From NCBI RefSeq assembly GCF_002105755.1, contig NZ_CP020821.1, positions 248,001 through 312,000 on the forward strand: a stretch of 64,000 bases of DNA. The letters are read 5' to 3'. The notes under the pieces were generated by a model. That model was not told the origin of the DNA and did no database searches. It saw only the letters and a program-made list of their open reading frames with translations. This DNA is from Mycobacterium colombiense CECT 3035 (GTDB lineage: Bacteria > Actinomycetota > Actinomycetes > Mycobacteriales > Mycobacteriaceae). Position 1 is the first letter of the stretch; every line of letters starts with the position of its first letter. Below, piece after piece: positions 26,283-37,012 of the stretch. Position numbers and translations under genes: made by a program.

Positions 26283-26807
26283 ATGACCGAGGTGGGCCTG
26301 GTGTGGGCTCAGTCGACCTCCGGCGTCATCGGGCGCGGTGGCGACATCCCCTGGAACGTGCCGGAAGATCTTTCCCGGTTCAAAGAGGTGACCATCGGAC
26401 ACCCGGTGATCATGGGCCGGCGGACCTGGGACTCGTTACCGGCGAAGGTGCGCCCGCTGCCGGGGCGGCGCAACATCGTCCTGTCCCGCGACGCCGGTTT
26501 CGTCGCCGACGGGGCGCAGGTGGCCGGGACCCTGGACGAGGCCTTGGCCCACGGCGCGGACGGACCCGAGGCGTGGGTCATCGGCGGCGAGCAGATTTAT
26601 TTGCTGGCGCTGCCGTACGCCACCCGCTGCGAGGTCACCGAGATCGAAATCGATTTGCGGCGCGACGACGACGATGCGCTGGCGCCGACGCTGGACGACA
26701 CTTGGGTGGGCGAAACGGGGGAGTGGCTGGCCAGCCGCTCGGGGCTGCGGTACCGGTTCCACAGCTACCGCCGGCTCTCCGCGCACCCGTTCGCGCCCAC
26801 GGCCTGA
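26283..26807 (+). CDS. dfrA: Dihydrofolate reductase
   Basis: Reduces dihydrofolate to tetrahydrofolate with NADPH, completing the thymidylate cycle. It has 174 residues. The folate-site motif [17 protein letters not shown] is near the N terminus, and the NADPH contact [10 protein letters not shown] follows. AAGGAG at about 26270-26275 is a good ribosome site. It forms an operon with thyA. Confidence 0.96.
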   Translation: MTEVGLVWAQSTSGVIGRGGDIPWNVPEDLSRFKEVTIGHPVIMGRRTWDSLPAKVRPLPGRRNIVLSRDAGFVADGAQVAGTLDEALAHGADGPEAWVIGGEQIYLLALPYATRCEVTEIEIDLRRDDDDALAPTLDDTWVGETGEWLASRSGLRYRFHSYRRLSAHPFAPTA

Positions 26808-26880
26808 CCTGACATACTCGGACCCAGGGGCGGGTCGCACAGCGTCAACCAGGCGTTCGGAGAGAAGGGGGAATCTGGCA

Positions 26881-27591
26881 GTGAAAACCGAACCCGTGAA
26901 GACGTTCTCTCGAAAATTCATGGGCTACGACGCGGCCGCGGTTGATGCTCACATCGAGATGCTGACCACCAAGCAGCAGCTGCTGCTCGACGACGTCGAC
27001 AGCCTACGGGCCCGGCTGCAGGAATCCGGCGATCAGACGGCCGCGCTGCGCAAGGAGGTGGCCCTGCTCACGGACACCTCGCCGTCGCCGCACGCGGTGC
27101 AACAGCGGATGGCCAAGATGCTGAGCCGCGCGGTCGACGAGGTGGCCGAGATGCATGCCGAGGCGCGGGCCGAGGCGGATGCGGTGATCGCGGCTGCCGA
27201 GGCCGAGGCCGAGGAAACCCAGCGCAAACGCGAGCAGATGTTGGCGGACATGGCCGCGCAGCGCGAAGCCATGGAAGCCGAGTATCAGGAGACCAAGGAA
27301 AGGCTGGAGGCCGAGCTGGCCAGCCTGCGCGATGACGCCGAGCAGGCGCGTGAGCGGCTTCTCGCCGAGGCGAGGGAGAAGGCCGATCGGGATCGTGACG
27401 AGGCCCGACGGGCGGTGGACGAGGCGAGCCGGCAACGGATCAGGATTCTCGAGCAGTTGATGGGCGTCTACCGCGACCTGAAGTCGGTTCCGGACGCGCT
27501 CGATTCCGCCTACGAGGAACAGAAGAATGCGTCCGAGACGGATTCCGTGGTGCGGTTGGACGAGAAAGTCAGCGCCGGCTCAGCGTCCTAA
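26881..27591 (+). CDS. DivIVA/Wag31-like coiled-coil protein
   Basis: A 236-residue, almost entirely helical protein. The N terminus (KTFSRKFMGYDAAAVDAHIE) matches the membrane-targeting crossed-hairpin pattern of DivIVA/Wag31 proteins (F-x-x-K-F-x-G-Y-D-x-x-x-V-D). Residues 25 to about 215 are charged heptad-rich coiled coil, with many E/A/R-rich repeats such as AEAEAEETQRKREQ. No catalytic motif. The start is GTG 26881, after AGAGAAGGGGG. It could be a pole- or septum-associated scaffold; this is inference. No M. tuberculosis counterpart is confidently recognised. Confidence 0.7.
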   Translation: MKTEPVKTFSRKFMGYDAAAVDAHIEMLTTKQQLLLDDVDSLRARLQESGDQTAALRKEVALLTDTSPSPHAVQQRMAKMLSRAVDEVAEMHAEARAEADAVIAAAEAEAEETQRKREQMLADMAAQREAMEAEYQETKERLEAELASLRDDAEQARERLLAEAREKADRDRDEARRAVDEASRQRIRILEQLMGVYRDLKSVPDALDSAYEEQKNASETDSVVRLDEKVSAGSAS

Positions 27592-27614
27592 CGCGGAGCG
27601 TCGGACACGACCGG

Positions 27615-27620
27615 TATTCT
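27615..27620 (+). promoter_or_regulatory. -10 element of predicted leaderless promoter (YcaQ-like gene)
   Basis: TATTCT lies 7 nt before the GTG at 27628. Confidence 0.5.
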
Positions 27621-27627
27621 CGGCGCC

Positions 27628-28848
27628 GTGTCGACCCGCAGGCTATCGGCCGCTCAAGCCCGGCGGATAGCCGTTGCGGCCCAAGGATTTACCGAGCCCC
27701 GCCCCGGTGGCGAGATCACCCGCGCGCACTTGAAGCGGCTGATCTCCAGAATTCAAGTGCTGCAACTTGATTCGGTTTCGGTGGCGGTGCGCGCGCATTA
27801 TGCTCCGGTGTTCAGCCGGCTGGGCCCCTACGACCGTGACGTGCTCGACCGCGCCGCCTGGGGCCCGCGGTCGTCGCGGCTGCTGGCGGAGTACTGGGCG
27901 CACGAGGCCGCGCTGATGGCCGTCGAGGACTGGCCGCTGTTGCGCTGGCGGATGCGCCAGTACTCCCACGGCCGGTGGGGCACCCACATCGTCAAGGCCA
28001 ACCCGCGGCTGGCCGACGAGATCGTCGCCGCCATCGCCGAGCTCGGACCGAGCACGGCGGGGCAGATCGAAGCGCACCTGGCCGCCGAGCCGCGGCGCAA
28101 GAAGGGCACCTGGTGGACGCGCAGCGACACCAAGTGGGTGGCCGAGGCGCTGTTTTCCGCCGGAGTGCTCACCACCGCCACCCGGGTGGGCTTCGCTCGC
28201 CACTACGACCTGGTGGAGCGGGTGCTGCCGGCCGCCGTGCTGGCCCGCGAGGTCGACGACGACGAGGCGATCCGGGAGCTCACCCTGCGGGCCGCCACCG
28301 CGCTGGGCGTGGGCACCGAGGCCGACATCCGCGACTACTTCCGGCTGTCGGCCCAGCAGGTCAAGCCGGCGATCGCCGCGTTGGTGGCCACCGGTGACAT
28401 CGAGCCGGTCGACGTCGACGGGTGGTCGGCACCGGCCCACCTGCGGGCGGGCCGCACCGTGCCCCGCGCCGACCGCGGCACCGCGCTGCTGTGCCCGTTC
28501 GACCCGCTCATCTTCTTCCGCCCGCGCGTCGAGCGATTGTTCGAATTCCATTACCGCATAGAGATTTACACACCCGCCGCCAAGCGGCAGTACGGCTACT
28601 ACGTGTGGCCGCTGTTGATGGACGGGCGGCTGGTGGCGCGGGTCGACCTCAAGGCCGACCGCGCCGCCGATTCGCTGCGGGTCCTGGGCGCTTTCGGCGA
28701 GCCCGACGTGCCCAGGGCCCGCGTGGCCGCGGCGCTGGCCGGTGAGCTCGAATCCATGGCGTCCTGGCTGGGCCTGGGCGGTTTCAGCGTCGCCGGGCCC
28801 GGCGATCTGTCCGGCGAGCTACGCGCGGCGGCCAAGCGGGTCAGCTGA
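27628..28848 (+). CDS. YcaQ/AlkX-like winged-helix DNA glycosylase
   Basis: A 406-residue protein of the family built from tandem winged helices, known for DNA crosslink glycosylases. The catalytic-loop motif Q-L-D in VLQLDSVSV (residues about 45-50) matches the Q-x-D motif of YcaQ rather than Q-x-Q of AlkZ. C-terminal features include LLCPFDPLIFFRPRVERLF and RQYGYYVWPLLMDGR, standard for the group. These enzymes excise alkylated bases or interstrand crosslinks. It overlaps hsdM by one base (TGATG), so it is co-expressed with a DNA methyltransferase. Confidence 0.82.
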   Translation: MSTRRLSAAQARRIAVAAQGFTEPRPGGEITRAHLKRLISRIQVLQLDSVSVAVRAHYAPVFSRLGPYDRDVLDRAAWGPRSSRLLAEYWAHEAALMAVEDWPLLRWRMRQYSHGRWGTHIVKANPRLADEIVAAIAELGPSTAGQIEAHLAAEPRRKKGTWWTRSDTKWVAEALFSAGVLTTATRVGFARHYDLVERVLPAAVLAREVDDDEAIRELTLRAATALGVGTEADIRDYFRLSAQQVKPAIAALVATGDIEPVDVDGWSAPAHLRAGRTVPRADRGTALLCPFDPLIFFRPRVERLFEFHYRIEIYTPAAKRQYGYYVWPLLMDGRLVARVDLKADRAADSLRVLGAFGEPDVPRARVAAALAGELESMASWLGLGGFSVAGPGDLSGELRAAAKRVS

Positions 28849-30254
28849 TGCCGGCGTCGACGTCCAAGGAGCTCAAGGCCACGCTGTGGAAGGCGGCCGA
28901 GAAGCTGCGCGGCTCACTGTCGGCCGGCGAGTACAAGGACGTGATCCTGGGATTGGTGTTCCTCAAGCGCGTCTCCGAAGCGCACTGGAAAGCGTTGGCG
29001 GACAACGTTGGATCCGGCGAGCTCGGCCGCCTGGCCGACGACGCGATGGACGCCGTGATGACGGCGAACCCGGCGCTGGCCGGGACGCTGCCCCGGCTAT
29101 ACGAAAACCTCGACCCGCGTCGGCTCGCCGAGCTGGTGACCGTGCTCGACGGCGCGCGAATCGGCGACGGCGGCGGGCGGGCGGGGGACCTGATGGGCGA
29201 GGTGTACGAATACTTCCTCGGCAATTTCGCCCGCGCGGAAGGCCGGCGGGGCGGCGAATTCTTCACCCCGCCCAGCGTGGTGCGGCTGCTCGTCGAGGTG
29301 CTCGAACCGACCGGCGGCCGGGTGTATGACCCGTGCTGCGGCTCGGGAGGGATGTTCGTGCAGACCGAACACTTCATCGCCGAACGCGACGGCGATCCGG
29401 CGAAAGTCACCCTCTACGGACAGGAAAGCGTCGAGCAGACCTGGCGGATGGCGAAGATGAACCTCGCCGTGCACGGCATCGACCACGCGGGCCTGGGCCC
29501 GCGGTGCGCCGACACGCTCGCCGTCGATCTGCACGCCGGCGTGCAGATGGACTACGTGCTGGCCAATCCGCCCTTCAACATCAAGGATTGGGCCCGAGAC
29601 GAGGCCGACCCGCGCTGGCGCTTCGGTGTTCCGCCCGCGAGTAGCGCGAATTACGCCTGGATTCAACACATCCTGTCCAAGCTGGCCCCGGGCGGTGCGG
29701 CCGGCGTGGTGATGGCCAACGGCTCGATGTCGTCGAACGCGATGGGCGAGGGCGGCATCCGGGCCCGGATCGTCGACGCGGACCTGGTGTCGTGCGTGGT
29801 CGCGCTGCCCGCGCAGCTGTTTCGCAGCACCGGAATACCGGTGTGCGTGTGGTTTTTCGCCACCGACAAGGCGCACCGGTCGGCCCAGGTGCTGTTCGTC
29901 GACGCGCGCGGCCTGGGCTACCTGGTGGATCGGGCCGAGCGCGCCCTGACCCGCGAGGAGATCGCCCGGATCGCCGACACCTACCACGCGTGGTCGGGCA
30001 CCGCGTCGGCGCTCGCCAAAGGCCTCAGCTATCAAGACGTTCCGGGCTTTTGTCAGTCCGTTCCGGTGGAGGCCGTCAGGGCCGCGGGCTACCCGCTGAC
30101 GCCGGGACGGTATGTGGACGCGCCCACCGCGCCCGACGACGGTGAACCCGCCGCCGACAAGATCGCGCGGCTGACCGGCGACCTGCTGGCCGCGCTGGAC
30201 GACTCGGCCCGGGCGGAAACCGTGGTGCGCCAACAGGTGAAGCGGCTGCGGTGA
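28848..30254 (+). CDS. hsdM: Type I restriction-modification methyltransferase subunit HsdM
   Basis: A 468-residue N6-adenine methyltransferase subunit. An N-terminal helical domain is followed by the AdoMet motif D161-P-C-C-G-S-G-G168 and the catalytic N240-P-P-F243. HsdM methylates the site chosen by HsdS. M. tuberculosis has hsdM (Rv2756c) in the same neighbourhood. hsdS overlaps immediately downstream, but no hsdR nuclease gene is present in the window, so this looks like a modification-only pair. Motif spacing is normal and no frameshift is seen. Confidence 0.92.
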   Translation: MPASTSKELKATLWKAAEKLRGSLSAGEYKDVILGLVFLKRVSEAHWKALADNVGSGELGRLADDAMDAVMTANPALAGTLPRLYENLDPRRLAELVTVLDGARIGDGGGRAGDLMGEVYEYFLGNFARAEGRRGGEFFTPPSVVRLLVEVLEPTGGRVYDPCCGSGGMFVQTEHFIAERDGDPAKVTLYGQESVEQTWRMAKMNLAVHGIDHAGLGPRCADTLAVDLHAGVQMDYVLANPPFNIKDWARDEADPRWRFGVPPASSANYAWIQHILSKLAPGGAAGVVMANGSMSSNAMGEGGIRARIVDADLVSCVVALPAQLFRSTGIPVCVWFFATDKAHRSAQVLFVDARGLGYLVDRAERALTREEIARIADTYHAWSGTASALAKGLSYQDVPGFCQSVPVEAVRAAGYPLTPGRYVDAPTAPDDGEPAADKIARLTGDLLAALDDSARAETVVRQQVKRLR

Positions 30255-31378
30255 AGAGCGTCCTGGGCGAGCACCTCGACTTCAGCACCGGAAGCGGCGC
30301 CCCGCCGCGAGACTCCGACGGGAGCGTCCCCGTCTACGGCGCCAACGGCGCGATCGGCTACGCCGCCGCGCACAACGCCACCGGGCCGTTGATCGTGCTG
30401 GGGCGCGTCGGGTCGTACTGCGGCAGCCTGCGCTATTGCGACTCCGATGTCTGGGTGACCGAGAACGCGCTGGTGTGCCGCGCCAAAGACCCGCGAGAGA
30501 CCCGGTATTGGTATTACGCCATGCAGACCTGCCGCCTGGCCGATCATCGATCCGGGTCGGGGCAGCCGCTGCTCAACCAGAGAATCCTGCACGACGTTCC
30601 GGTGTGGACCGTCGCCGCGCGCGAACGGCGGCGGATTGCCGAACTGCTGGGCGCATTCGACGACAAGATCGCCGCCAACGACCGGGTGATCGACACGGCG
30701 GAACGCTTGATGGTCGCCCTCGCGGAATCGGCGCCGGATCGGGTGCGGCTGTCGAGCCTGGCCACCCGGTCGACGGCGAGCGTCAGCGAGTTCGACGCTC
30801 GCGTCGCCCACTTCAGCCTCCCGGCGTTCGACGACGGGGCGAAACCTTGCCTGGTCCCCGCCGCGGAGGTGCGCAGCGCCAAGCTCCTGCTGACCCAGTC
30901 GTGCGTCCTGTTCGCCAAGCTGAACCCGCGGATCCCGCGGATCTGGAATGTGGTGGGCCTGCCGTCCGACATGGCGGTGGCCAGCACAGAGTTCGTCGTG
31001 CTGGTCCCGGTCGGCATCGATTCCTCGGCGCTGTGGTCGGCGCTGCGGCAACCCGACGTCTCGCGCCGGCTGCAGCGGCGGGTCGCCGGCACCTCCGGCA
31101 GCCATCAGCGAATTCAGCCGCGCGACCTGCTGGACGTGCTGGTCTCCGACGTGCGGCGGTTGAGCCCCGAGGCGCTGCGCACGCTCACCGGGCTGGGTGC
31201 GCTGTGTCACGCGCGCCGCACCGAAAGCGCGCGGTTGTCGGGGCTGCGCGACGCGCTGCTGCCGCTGCTGATCCGCGGCAAGGTGCGGGTCACAGACGCC
31301 GATCCGCCCGGCACGCCTGCGGCTGATTGCCCGGCTCCTCCTCGCGCCACTCCGCGGCGCGCATCGTCGCCGGGCTAA
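30251..31378 (+). CDS. hsdS: Type I restriction-modification specificity subunit HsdS
   Basis: A 375-residue DNA-recognition subunit, overlapping hsdM by four bases (GTGA). Two target-recognition halves are visible: the first ends with a conserved coiled spacer [23 protein letters not shown], and the second ends with [28 protein letters not shown] is typical of TRD openings. A short proline/alanine-rich tail ([19 protein letters not shown]) follows the last motif and may be read-through. The recognised sequence cannot be deduced. thyX starts 10 bp downstream. Confidence 0.88.
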   Translation: MKSVLGEHLDFSTGSGAPPRDSDGSVPVYGANGAIGYAAAHNATGPLIVLGRVGSYCGSLRYCDSDVWVTENALVCRAKDPRETRYWYYAMQTCRLADHRSGSGQPLLNQRILHDVPVWTVAARERRRIAELLGAFDDKIAANDRVIDTAERLMVALAESAPDRVRLSSLATRSTASVSEFDARVAHFSLPAFDDGAKPCLVPAAEVRSAKLLLTQSCVLFAKLNPRIPRIWNVVGLPSDMAVASTEFVVLVPVGIDSSALWSALRQPDVSRRLQRRVAGTSGSHQRIQPRDLLDVLVSDVRRLSPEALRTLTGLGALCHARRTESARLSGLRDALLPLLIRGKVRVTDADPPGTPAADCPAPPRATPRRASSPG

Positions 31379-31388
31379 GGTGAGCGCC

Positions 31389-32141
31389 GTGGCCGAGATC
31401 GCGCCGCTGCGCGTGCAACTGATCGCCAAGACCGACTTCTTGGCGCCCCCGGACGTGCCGTGGAGCACCGACGCCGACGGCGGCCCCGCGCTGGTGGAGT
31501 TCGCCGGCCGGGCCTGCTATCAAAGCTGGTCGAAGCCCAACCCAAGGACCGCGACCAACGCCGGCTACATCAAGCACATCATCGACGTCGGCCACTTCTC
31601 GGTGCTCGAGCACGCGAGCGCGTCGTTCTACATCACCGGCGTCTCGCGGTCGTTGACGCACGAGCTGATCCGCCACCGGCACTTCTCCTACTCGCAGCTC
31701 TCCCAGCGCTACGTCCCGGAGAAGGACTCGCACGTCGTCGTGCCGCCGGGCATGGAAGACGATCCGGAACTGCAGCAGATCCTGGCCGCGGCCGCCGACG
31801 CCAGCCGCGCCACCTACACCGAGCTGCTGGCGAAACTCGAGGCGAAGTTCGCCGACCAGCCGAATGCGGTGCTGCGGCGCAAGCAGGCCCGCCAGGCCGC
31901 CCGCGCCGTGCTGCCCAACGCGACCGAGACCCGCATCGTCGTGACCGGCAACTACCGGGCGTGGCGGCACTTCATCGCCATGCGCGCCAGCGAGCACGCC
32001 GACGTGGAAATCCGCCGGCTCGCCATCGAGTGCCTGCGCCAGCTGGCGGGCGTGGCGCCCGCGGTGTTCGCCGACTTCGAGATCTCCACGCTGGCCGACG
32101 GCACGGAGGTCGCGACCAGCCCGCTGGCCACCGAGGCCTGA
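31389..32141 (+). CDS. thyX: FAD-dependent thymidylate synthase ThyX
   Basis: Makes dTMP with FAD, NADPH and methylenetetrahydrofolate without producing dihydrofolate. The signature R95-H-R97-x7-S ([11 protein letters not shown]) is intact. The GTG at 31389 gives [21 protein letters not shown] and exactly 250 residues, matching the remembered M. tuberculosis protein; an upstream GTG at 31380 would add three residues. It follows hsdS closely and precedes dapA, as in M. tuberculosis. Confidence 0.96.
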   Translation: MAEIAPLRVQLIAKTDFLAPPDVPWSTDADGGPALVEFAGRACYQSWSKPNPRTATNAGYIKHIIDVGHFSVLEHASASFYITGVSRSLTHELIRHRHFSYSQLSQRYVPEKDSHVVVPPGMEDDPELQQILAAAADASRATYTELLAKLEAKFADQPNAVLRRKQARQAARAVLPNATETRIVVTGNYRAWRHFIAMRASEHADVEIRRLAIECLRQLAGVAPAVFADFEISTLADGTEVATSPLATEA

Positions 32142-33116
<975 letters not shown>

Positions 33117-33135
33117 CCGGAGGGGTTTCCGAGAA

Positions 33136-34812
33136 GTGGATGTAGACCTCGCCCCGCCAGGCCCCTTGGCCGCGGGAGGGTTGCGGGTCACCGCTCTTGG
33201 CGGCATCAGCGAAATCGGCCGCAACATGACGGTTTTCGAGCACCTGGGCCGGCTGTTGATCGTCGACTGCGGGGTGATGTTCCCCACCCACGACGAGCCC
33301 GGCGTCGATCTGATCCTGCCGGATCTGCGTCACATCTCCGACCGGCTCGACGACATCGAGGCGCTGGTGCTCACCCACGCCCACGAGGACCACATCGGCG
33401 GCATTCCGTTCCTGCTCAAGCTGCGCCCCGACATCCCGGTGGTCGGTTCGAAGTTCACGCTGGCGCTGGTCGCGGCGAAGTGCCGCGAGCACCGCCTCAA
33501 GCCGGTGTTCGTCGAGGTGGCCGAGGGGCAGAAGAGCACCCACGGCGTGTTCGAATGCCAGTACTTCGCCGTCAACCACTCCATCCCCGACGCGCTGGCG
33601 ATCGCGGTACACACCGGCGCGGGGACGATTCTGCACACCGGCGACATCAAGCTCGACCAACTTCCGCTGGACGGGCGGCCCACCGACCTGCCCGGCATGT
33701 CCCGGCTCGGCGACGCCGGGGTGGACCTTTTCCTTTGTGACTCAACCAATTCCGAGCATCCAGGCGTCGGGCCGTCGGAAAGCGAAGTGGGCCCGACGCT
33801 GCACCGTTTGATCCGCGGCGCCGACGGCCGGGTGATCGTGGCGTGCTTCGCGTCCAACGTGGACCGGGTGCAGCAGATCATCGATGCGGCAGTCGCTTTG
33901 GGCCGGCGGGTATCGTTCGTCGGCCGATCCATGGTGCGCAACATGGGCATCGCCCGCGAGCTCGGCTTTTTGCGGGTGGCCGATTCGGACGTGATCGACA
34001 TCGGCGCCGCCGAGATGATGCCGCCCGAGAAGGTGGTGCTGATCACCACCGGCACCCAGGGCGAACCGATGTCGGCGCTGTCGCGGATGTCGCGCGGCGA
34101 GCACCGCAGCATCACGCTGACCGCGGGTGACCTGGTGGTGTTGGCGTCGTCGCTGATCCCGGGCAACGAGGAAGCGGTCTACGGCGTCATCGACGAACTC
34201 GCCAAGATCGGGGCCCGCGTCGTCACCAATGCCCAAGCGCGCGTGCATGTTTCGGGCCACGCGTACGCCGGGGAATTGTTGTTCCTGTACAACGGGATTC
34301 GGCCGCGTCACGTCATGCCGGTGCACGGGACGTGGCGCATGCTGCGCGCCAACGCCAAACTGGCGGCCCGCACCGGCGTGCCGGAGGAGTCGATCCTGCT
34401 GGCCGAGAACGGGGTGAGCGTCGACCTGGTCGCGGGCAAGGCCTCGATCGCCGGCGCGGTGCCGGTCGGCAAGATGTTCGTCGACGGCCTGATCAACGGC
34501 GACGTCGGCGACATCACGTTGGGCGAGCGGCTCATTCTGTCGTCGGGTTTCGTGGCGGTGACCGTGGTGGTCGCGCGCGGCACCGGGCGTCCGGTCGCCC
34601 CGCCGCACCTGCAATCGCGCGGATTCTCCGAGGATCCCAAAGCGCTCGAGCCCGCGGTGCGCAGGGTGGAGGCGGAGCTGGAAGCGCTGCTGGCCGAGAA
34701 CATCACCGATCCGAGCCGCATCGCCCAGGGCGTGCGGCGCACCGTCGGCAAATGGGTGGGCGAGACCTACCGCAGGCAGCCGATGATCGTGCCGACCGTC
34801 ATCGAGGTCTAG
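33136..34812 (+). CDS. rnj: Ribonuclease J
   Basis: A 558-residue metallo-beta-lactamase/beta-CASP nuclease with endo- and 5'-3' exonuclease activity in RNA decay. The two-zinc motif H81-A-H83-E-D85-H86 is followed by a beta-CASP domain (LCDSTNSEHPGVGPSE, TGTQGEPMSALSRM). GTG start. It lies in the conserved dapA-rnj order. Its last four bases overlap the convergent methyltransferase, through a palindromic CTAG that supplies a TAG stop to each gene. Confidence 0.95.
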   Translation: MDVDLAPPGPLAAGGLRVTALGGISEIGRNMTVFEHLGRLLIVDCGVMFPTHDEPGVDLILPDLRHISDRLDDIEALVLTHAHEDHIGGIPFLLKLRPDIPVVGSKFTLALVAAKCREHRLKPVFVEVAEGQKSTHGVFECQYFAVNHSIPDALAIAVHTGAGTILHTGDIKLDQLPLDGRPTDLPGMSRLGDAGVDLFLCDSTNSEHPGVGPSESEVGPTLHRLIRGADGRVIVACFASNVDRVQQIIDAAVALGRRVSFVGRSMVRNMGIARELGFLRVADSDVIDIGAAEMMPPEKVVLITTGTQGEPMSALSRMSRGEHRSITLTAGDLVVLASSLIPGNEEAVYGVIDELAKIGARVVTNAQARVHVSGHAYAGELLFLYNGIRPRHVMPVHGTWRMLRANAKLAARTGVPEESILLAENGVSVDLVAGKASIAGAVPVGKMFVDGLINGDVGDITLGERLILSSGFVAVTVVVARGTGRPVAPPHLQSRGFSEDPKALEPAVRRVEAELEALLAENITDPSRIAQGVRRTVGKWVGETYRRQPMIVPTVIEV

Positions 34813-35681
34813 ATCTTCTCGGCGTAGGCCGACCACTCCAGTTGCGAGGCTTTGAGTTTGCGGCCGGTGGGCTCGACATAGCGCTGGGCGAGCTCGTCGG
34901 GCCCGGCCTGCTCCACCAGCCGCCAGCCGTACCCGCCCAGGAACGCCTCGACCTCGTCGGGCTGCAGCCCGAAACGCCACAGCTGGCGCCGCTGGCGCAC
35001 GGTGCGATACAGCGTGCGGGTGCCATACCGGTTGGTGCCGTCGATGAAATCCCTACGGACGTAGGTGAACACCAAACGGCTGCCGGGTGCGGTCGCGCGC
35101 AGCCCGTCCAGCGTGCGCCGCACCGTCGCCTCGGTGAGGTACTGGGTGACGCCTTCGCAGATGAAGAACACCCGGTAGTCGGTGCGATAGCCGTGCTCGG
35201 CGAGCGAGGTGAGCAGGTCGTCGTGCTCGAGGTTCAACGCCACCAACCGCACCGACAGCGGCAGCTCGCCGAGCACCCGGCGCACCGTCTTGAACTTCCT
35301 GGCGACGTTCACCGGCAGATCGACCTCGAACACTGGGATGCGCACCCGCCGCGTCAACAGGTAGGCGCGGGTGTCCAGCCCCGCCCCGAGGATGACGACG
35401 GCGTTGATGTCGTCGATCGACTCCTTGAGCTTGTCGGCGATAAACCGCTTGCGGCAGGCCAGGTTTGCCCACAATCCCGGACCGGTGAACTCCGAGCCGC
35501 GGATCATCAGCCGGCGAACCGGCGCGAACCGGGTCGCCCCGACCAGCCACCGCAGCGGGCCGGGCAGGAAGAGCTCGGCGAAGTCGTCGTCGACCAGGCG
35601 GCGCCCGGGCGGCTCGTTCTGCTCGACGGCGGCGAGCACCATCGGGCCAAATGCAGTCTGCGCAACCGGGTTTCGTGCCAT
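34809..35681 (-). CDS. SAM-dependent methyltransferase (leucine carboxyl methyltransferase-like)
   Basis: A 290-residue class I methyltransferase of the TIGR00027-like mycobacterial family; position matches Rv2751. The AdoMet loop is VVILGAGLDTRAY, followed by the acidic strand end VFEVDLP and the later FICEGVTQYLTE. Substrate unknown. Start ATG 35681 gives MARNPVAQTAFGPM. It lies 5 bp downstream of the SDR gene and is probably in one minus-strand operon with it. Confidence 0.85.
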   Translation of the reverse strand: MARNPVAQTAFGPMVLAAVEQNEPPGRRLVDDDFAELFLPGPLRWLVGATRFAPVRRLMIRGSEFTGPGLWANLACRKRFIADKLKESIDDINAVVILGAGLDTRAYLLTRRVRIPVFEVDLPVNVARKFKTVRRVLGELPLSVRLVALNLEHDDLLTSLAEHGYRTDYRVFFICEGVTQYLTEATVRRTLDGLRATAPGSRLVFTYVRRDFIDGTNRYGTRTLYRTVRQRRQLWRFGLQPDEVEAFLGGYGWRLVEQAGPDELAQRYVEPTGRKLKASQLEWSAYAEKI

Positions 35682-35686
35682 GACGA

Positions 35687-36529
35687 CTACTTGTTCAGGA
35701 ATCCCGCGTCGACCGGCAAGGTTACGCCGGTGATGTAGCGCGCCTGGTCGGACACCAGCCACGCCACCGCGTTGGCGATGTCCTCGACGTCGAGCACCTC
35801 GACCGGCATGGCGTTGCCCATGGCTCCCGGTGTGTCCGTCCCGGCGGCCATCTTGGCCAGCCATTCGCGGGTGAACTCGTTGTTGATCATCGGTGTCTCG
35901 ACCCCGGATGGGTGGATTGAATTGACCCGGATCATCTGCCCGGCAAGCAGATTCGCGTAGACGCGCATCAGCCCGACCACCCCGTGCTTGGCCGCGGCGT
36001 AGCCGACCGAACCGGCGTCCGGGCTGCCGACCCCGGCCAGCCCCGCGCTCGAACTGATCAGCACGATCGAACCGCCGGTGCCCTGCTTGACCATCGTGGG
36101 TATCGCGACCTTGATGGTGTGGTAGACGCCGGTCAGGTTGACGTCGATGACGTCGCGCCAGCCGTCGTCACCGGATTGCATGGGGGCGATCCCCGCGTTG
36201 GCCACCACGATGTCCAGGCGGCCGAACTCGTCCAGGCCCGCCTGCAGCGCCGCCGACAGCGAGTCGCGGTCGCGGACGTCACCCTGCCGGGCGACGACGC
36301 GGGCGCCGGTGTCTTCCACCAGCTTCACGGTGGCCGCCAGGTCGTCCGGCGTGGCCAGCGAGTAGGGGACGCTGGCGATCTGGTCGCACAGGTCGACGGC
36401 GATGATGTCTGCGCCGTCGGCGGCCAGTCGCACCGCGTGCGCGCGGCCCTGACCGCGCGCGGCGCCGGTGATGAAGGCGACTCTCCCTTTCAAGGGCCCT
36501 TTCAGGGCTTCGTCCGACGAGCGGGTCAT
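35687..36529 (-). CDS. SDR oxidoreductase, mycofactocin-coupled type
   Basis: A 280-residue short-chain dehydrogenase; position matches Rv2750. The nucleotide motif [16 protein letters not shown] and the acidic IAVDLCDQI are typical of SDRs that hold NAD tightly and are re-oxidised by the redox cofactor mycofactocin, with the catalytic YAAAKHG. Coupling to mycofactocin is inferred from family resemblance. It shares one base with the upstream monooxygenase stop (ATGA-type), forming an operon of monooxygenase, SDR and methyltransferase. Confidence 0.83.
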   Translation of the reverse strand: MTRSSDEALKGPLKGRVAFITGAARGQGRAHAVRLAADGADIIAVDLCDQIASVPYSLATPDDLAATVKLVEDTGARVVARQGDVRDRDSLSAALQAGLDEFGRLDIVVANAGIAPMQSGDDGWRDVIDVNLTGVYHTIKVAIPTMVKQGTGGSIVLISSSAGLAGVGSPDAGSVGYAAAKHGVVGLMRVYANLLAGQMIRVNSIHPSGVETPMINNEFTREWLAKMAAGTDTPGAMGNAMPVEVLDVEDIANAVAWLVSDQARYITGVTLPVDAGFLNK

Positions 36530-36843
36530 CAGGGCCGCAGCTGTCCCTTGGCCGGGTCGCCCGCGGGGACCGGCTGCAGCATCTTGATGTCGGGGGGCCC
36601 GTCCAGGTGTTCGCCGGCCGCGGTGAACATCTTGGTGACCGCCGGCGCGGTGCTGTGCGCCTTGAGCGCCTCGGCGTCGGCCCACTGCTCGACGAACACG
36701 AAGGTCTCGCCCGACTGGTGCAGCGAGTAGATCTCGCAGCCCGGCTCGTCGTGCACTTCTTCGACCGCCCGGGTCAGGATGTCGCGGACGGTGTCGACCG
36801 ACTCGGGTTTGACGGTCATGGTGGCGACGACGACAACGGGCAT
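36529..36843 (-). CDS. Antibiotic biosynthesis monooxygenase-domain protein
   Basis: A 104-residue ABM/quinol-monooxygenase-like ferredoxin fold, matching Rv2749 in length and place. [21 protein letters not shown] and [16 protein letters not shown] are the fold's characteristic strands. Such dimers oxidise quinols or degrade haem, or act only as binding proteins. It is first in a three-gene minus-strand operon and is divergent from ftsK across about 170 bp. Confidence 0.83.
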   Translation of the reverse strand: MPVVVVATMTVKPESVDTVRDILTRAVEEVHDEPGCEIYSLHQSGETFVFVEQWADAEALKAHSTAPAVTKMFTAAGEHLDGPPDIKMLQPVPAGDPAKGQLRP

Positions 36844-36999
36844 TGCTGGCCTCCTGGGCGCGGTGGGGGTGGGTGACGAGCACGACTTCTCACAACCGAA
36901 TGTCACCCTACTCACGCGATGTGGCGGCCGATTGGACCCATGCCCGACAAGCCGGACCGTTACCAGTGTGGCGGGTGGTGTAGATGATGCCGTTGCGAC

Positions 37000-37005
37000 T
37001 ACCCT
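37000..37005 (+). promoter_or_regulatory. -10 element of predicted leaderless ftsK promoter
   Basis: TACCCT lies 7 nt before the ftsK ATG at 37013, supporting that start over longer in-frame extensions. Confidence 0.45.
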
Positions 37006-37012
37006 TGCCGTC

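Noticed and set aside
30251..31378. Complete type I restriction system
   Set aside because: No HsdR frame with DEAD/helicase motifs is present in the window, so only modification and specificity subunits are reported.
35984..36730. Plus-strand open frame opposite the SDR and monooxygenase genes
   Set aside because: The minus-strand frames carry clear SDR and ABM motifs; this frame has none.
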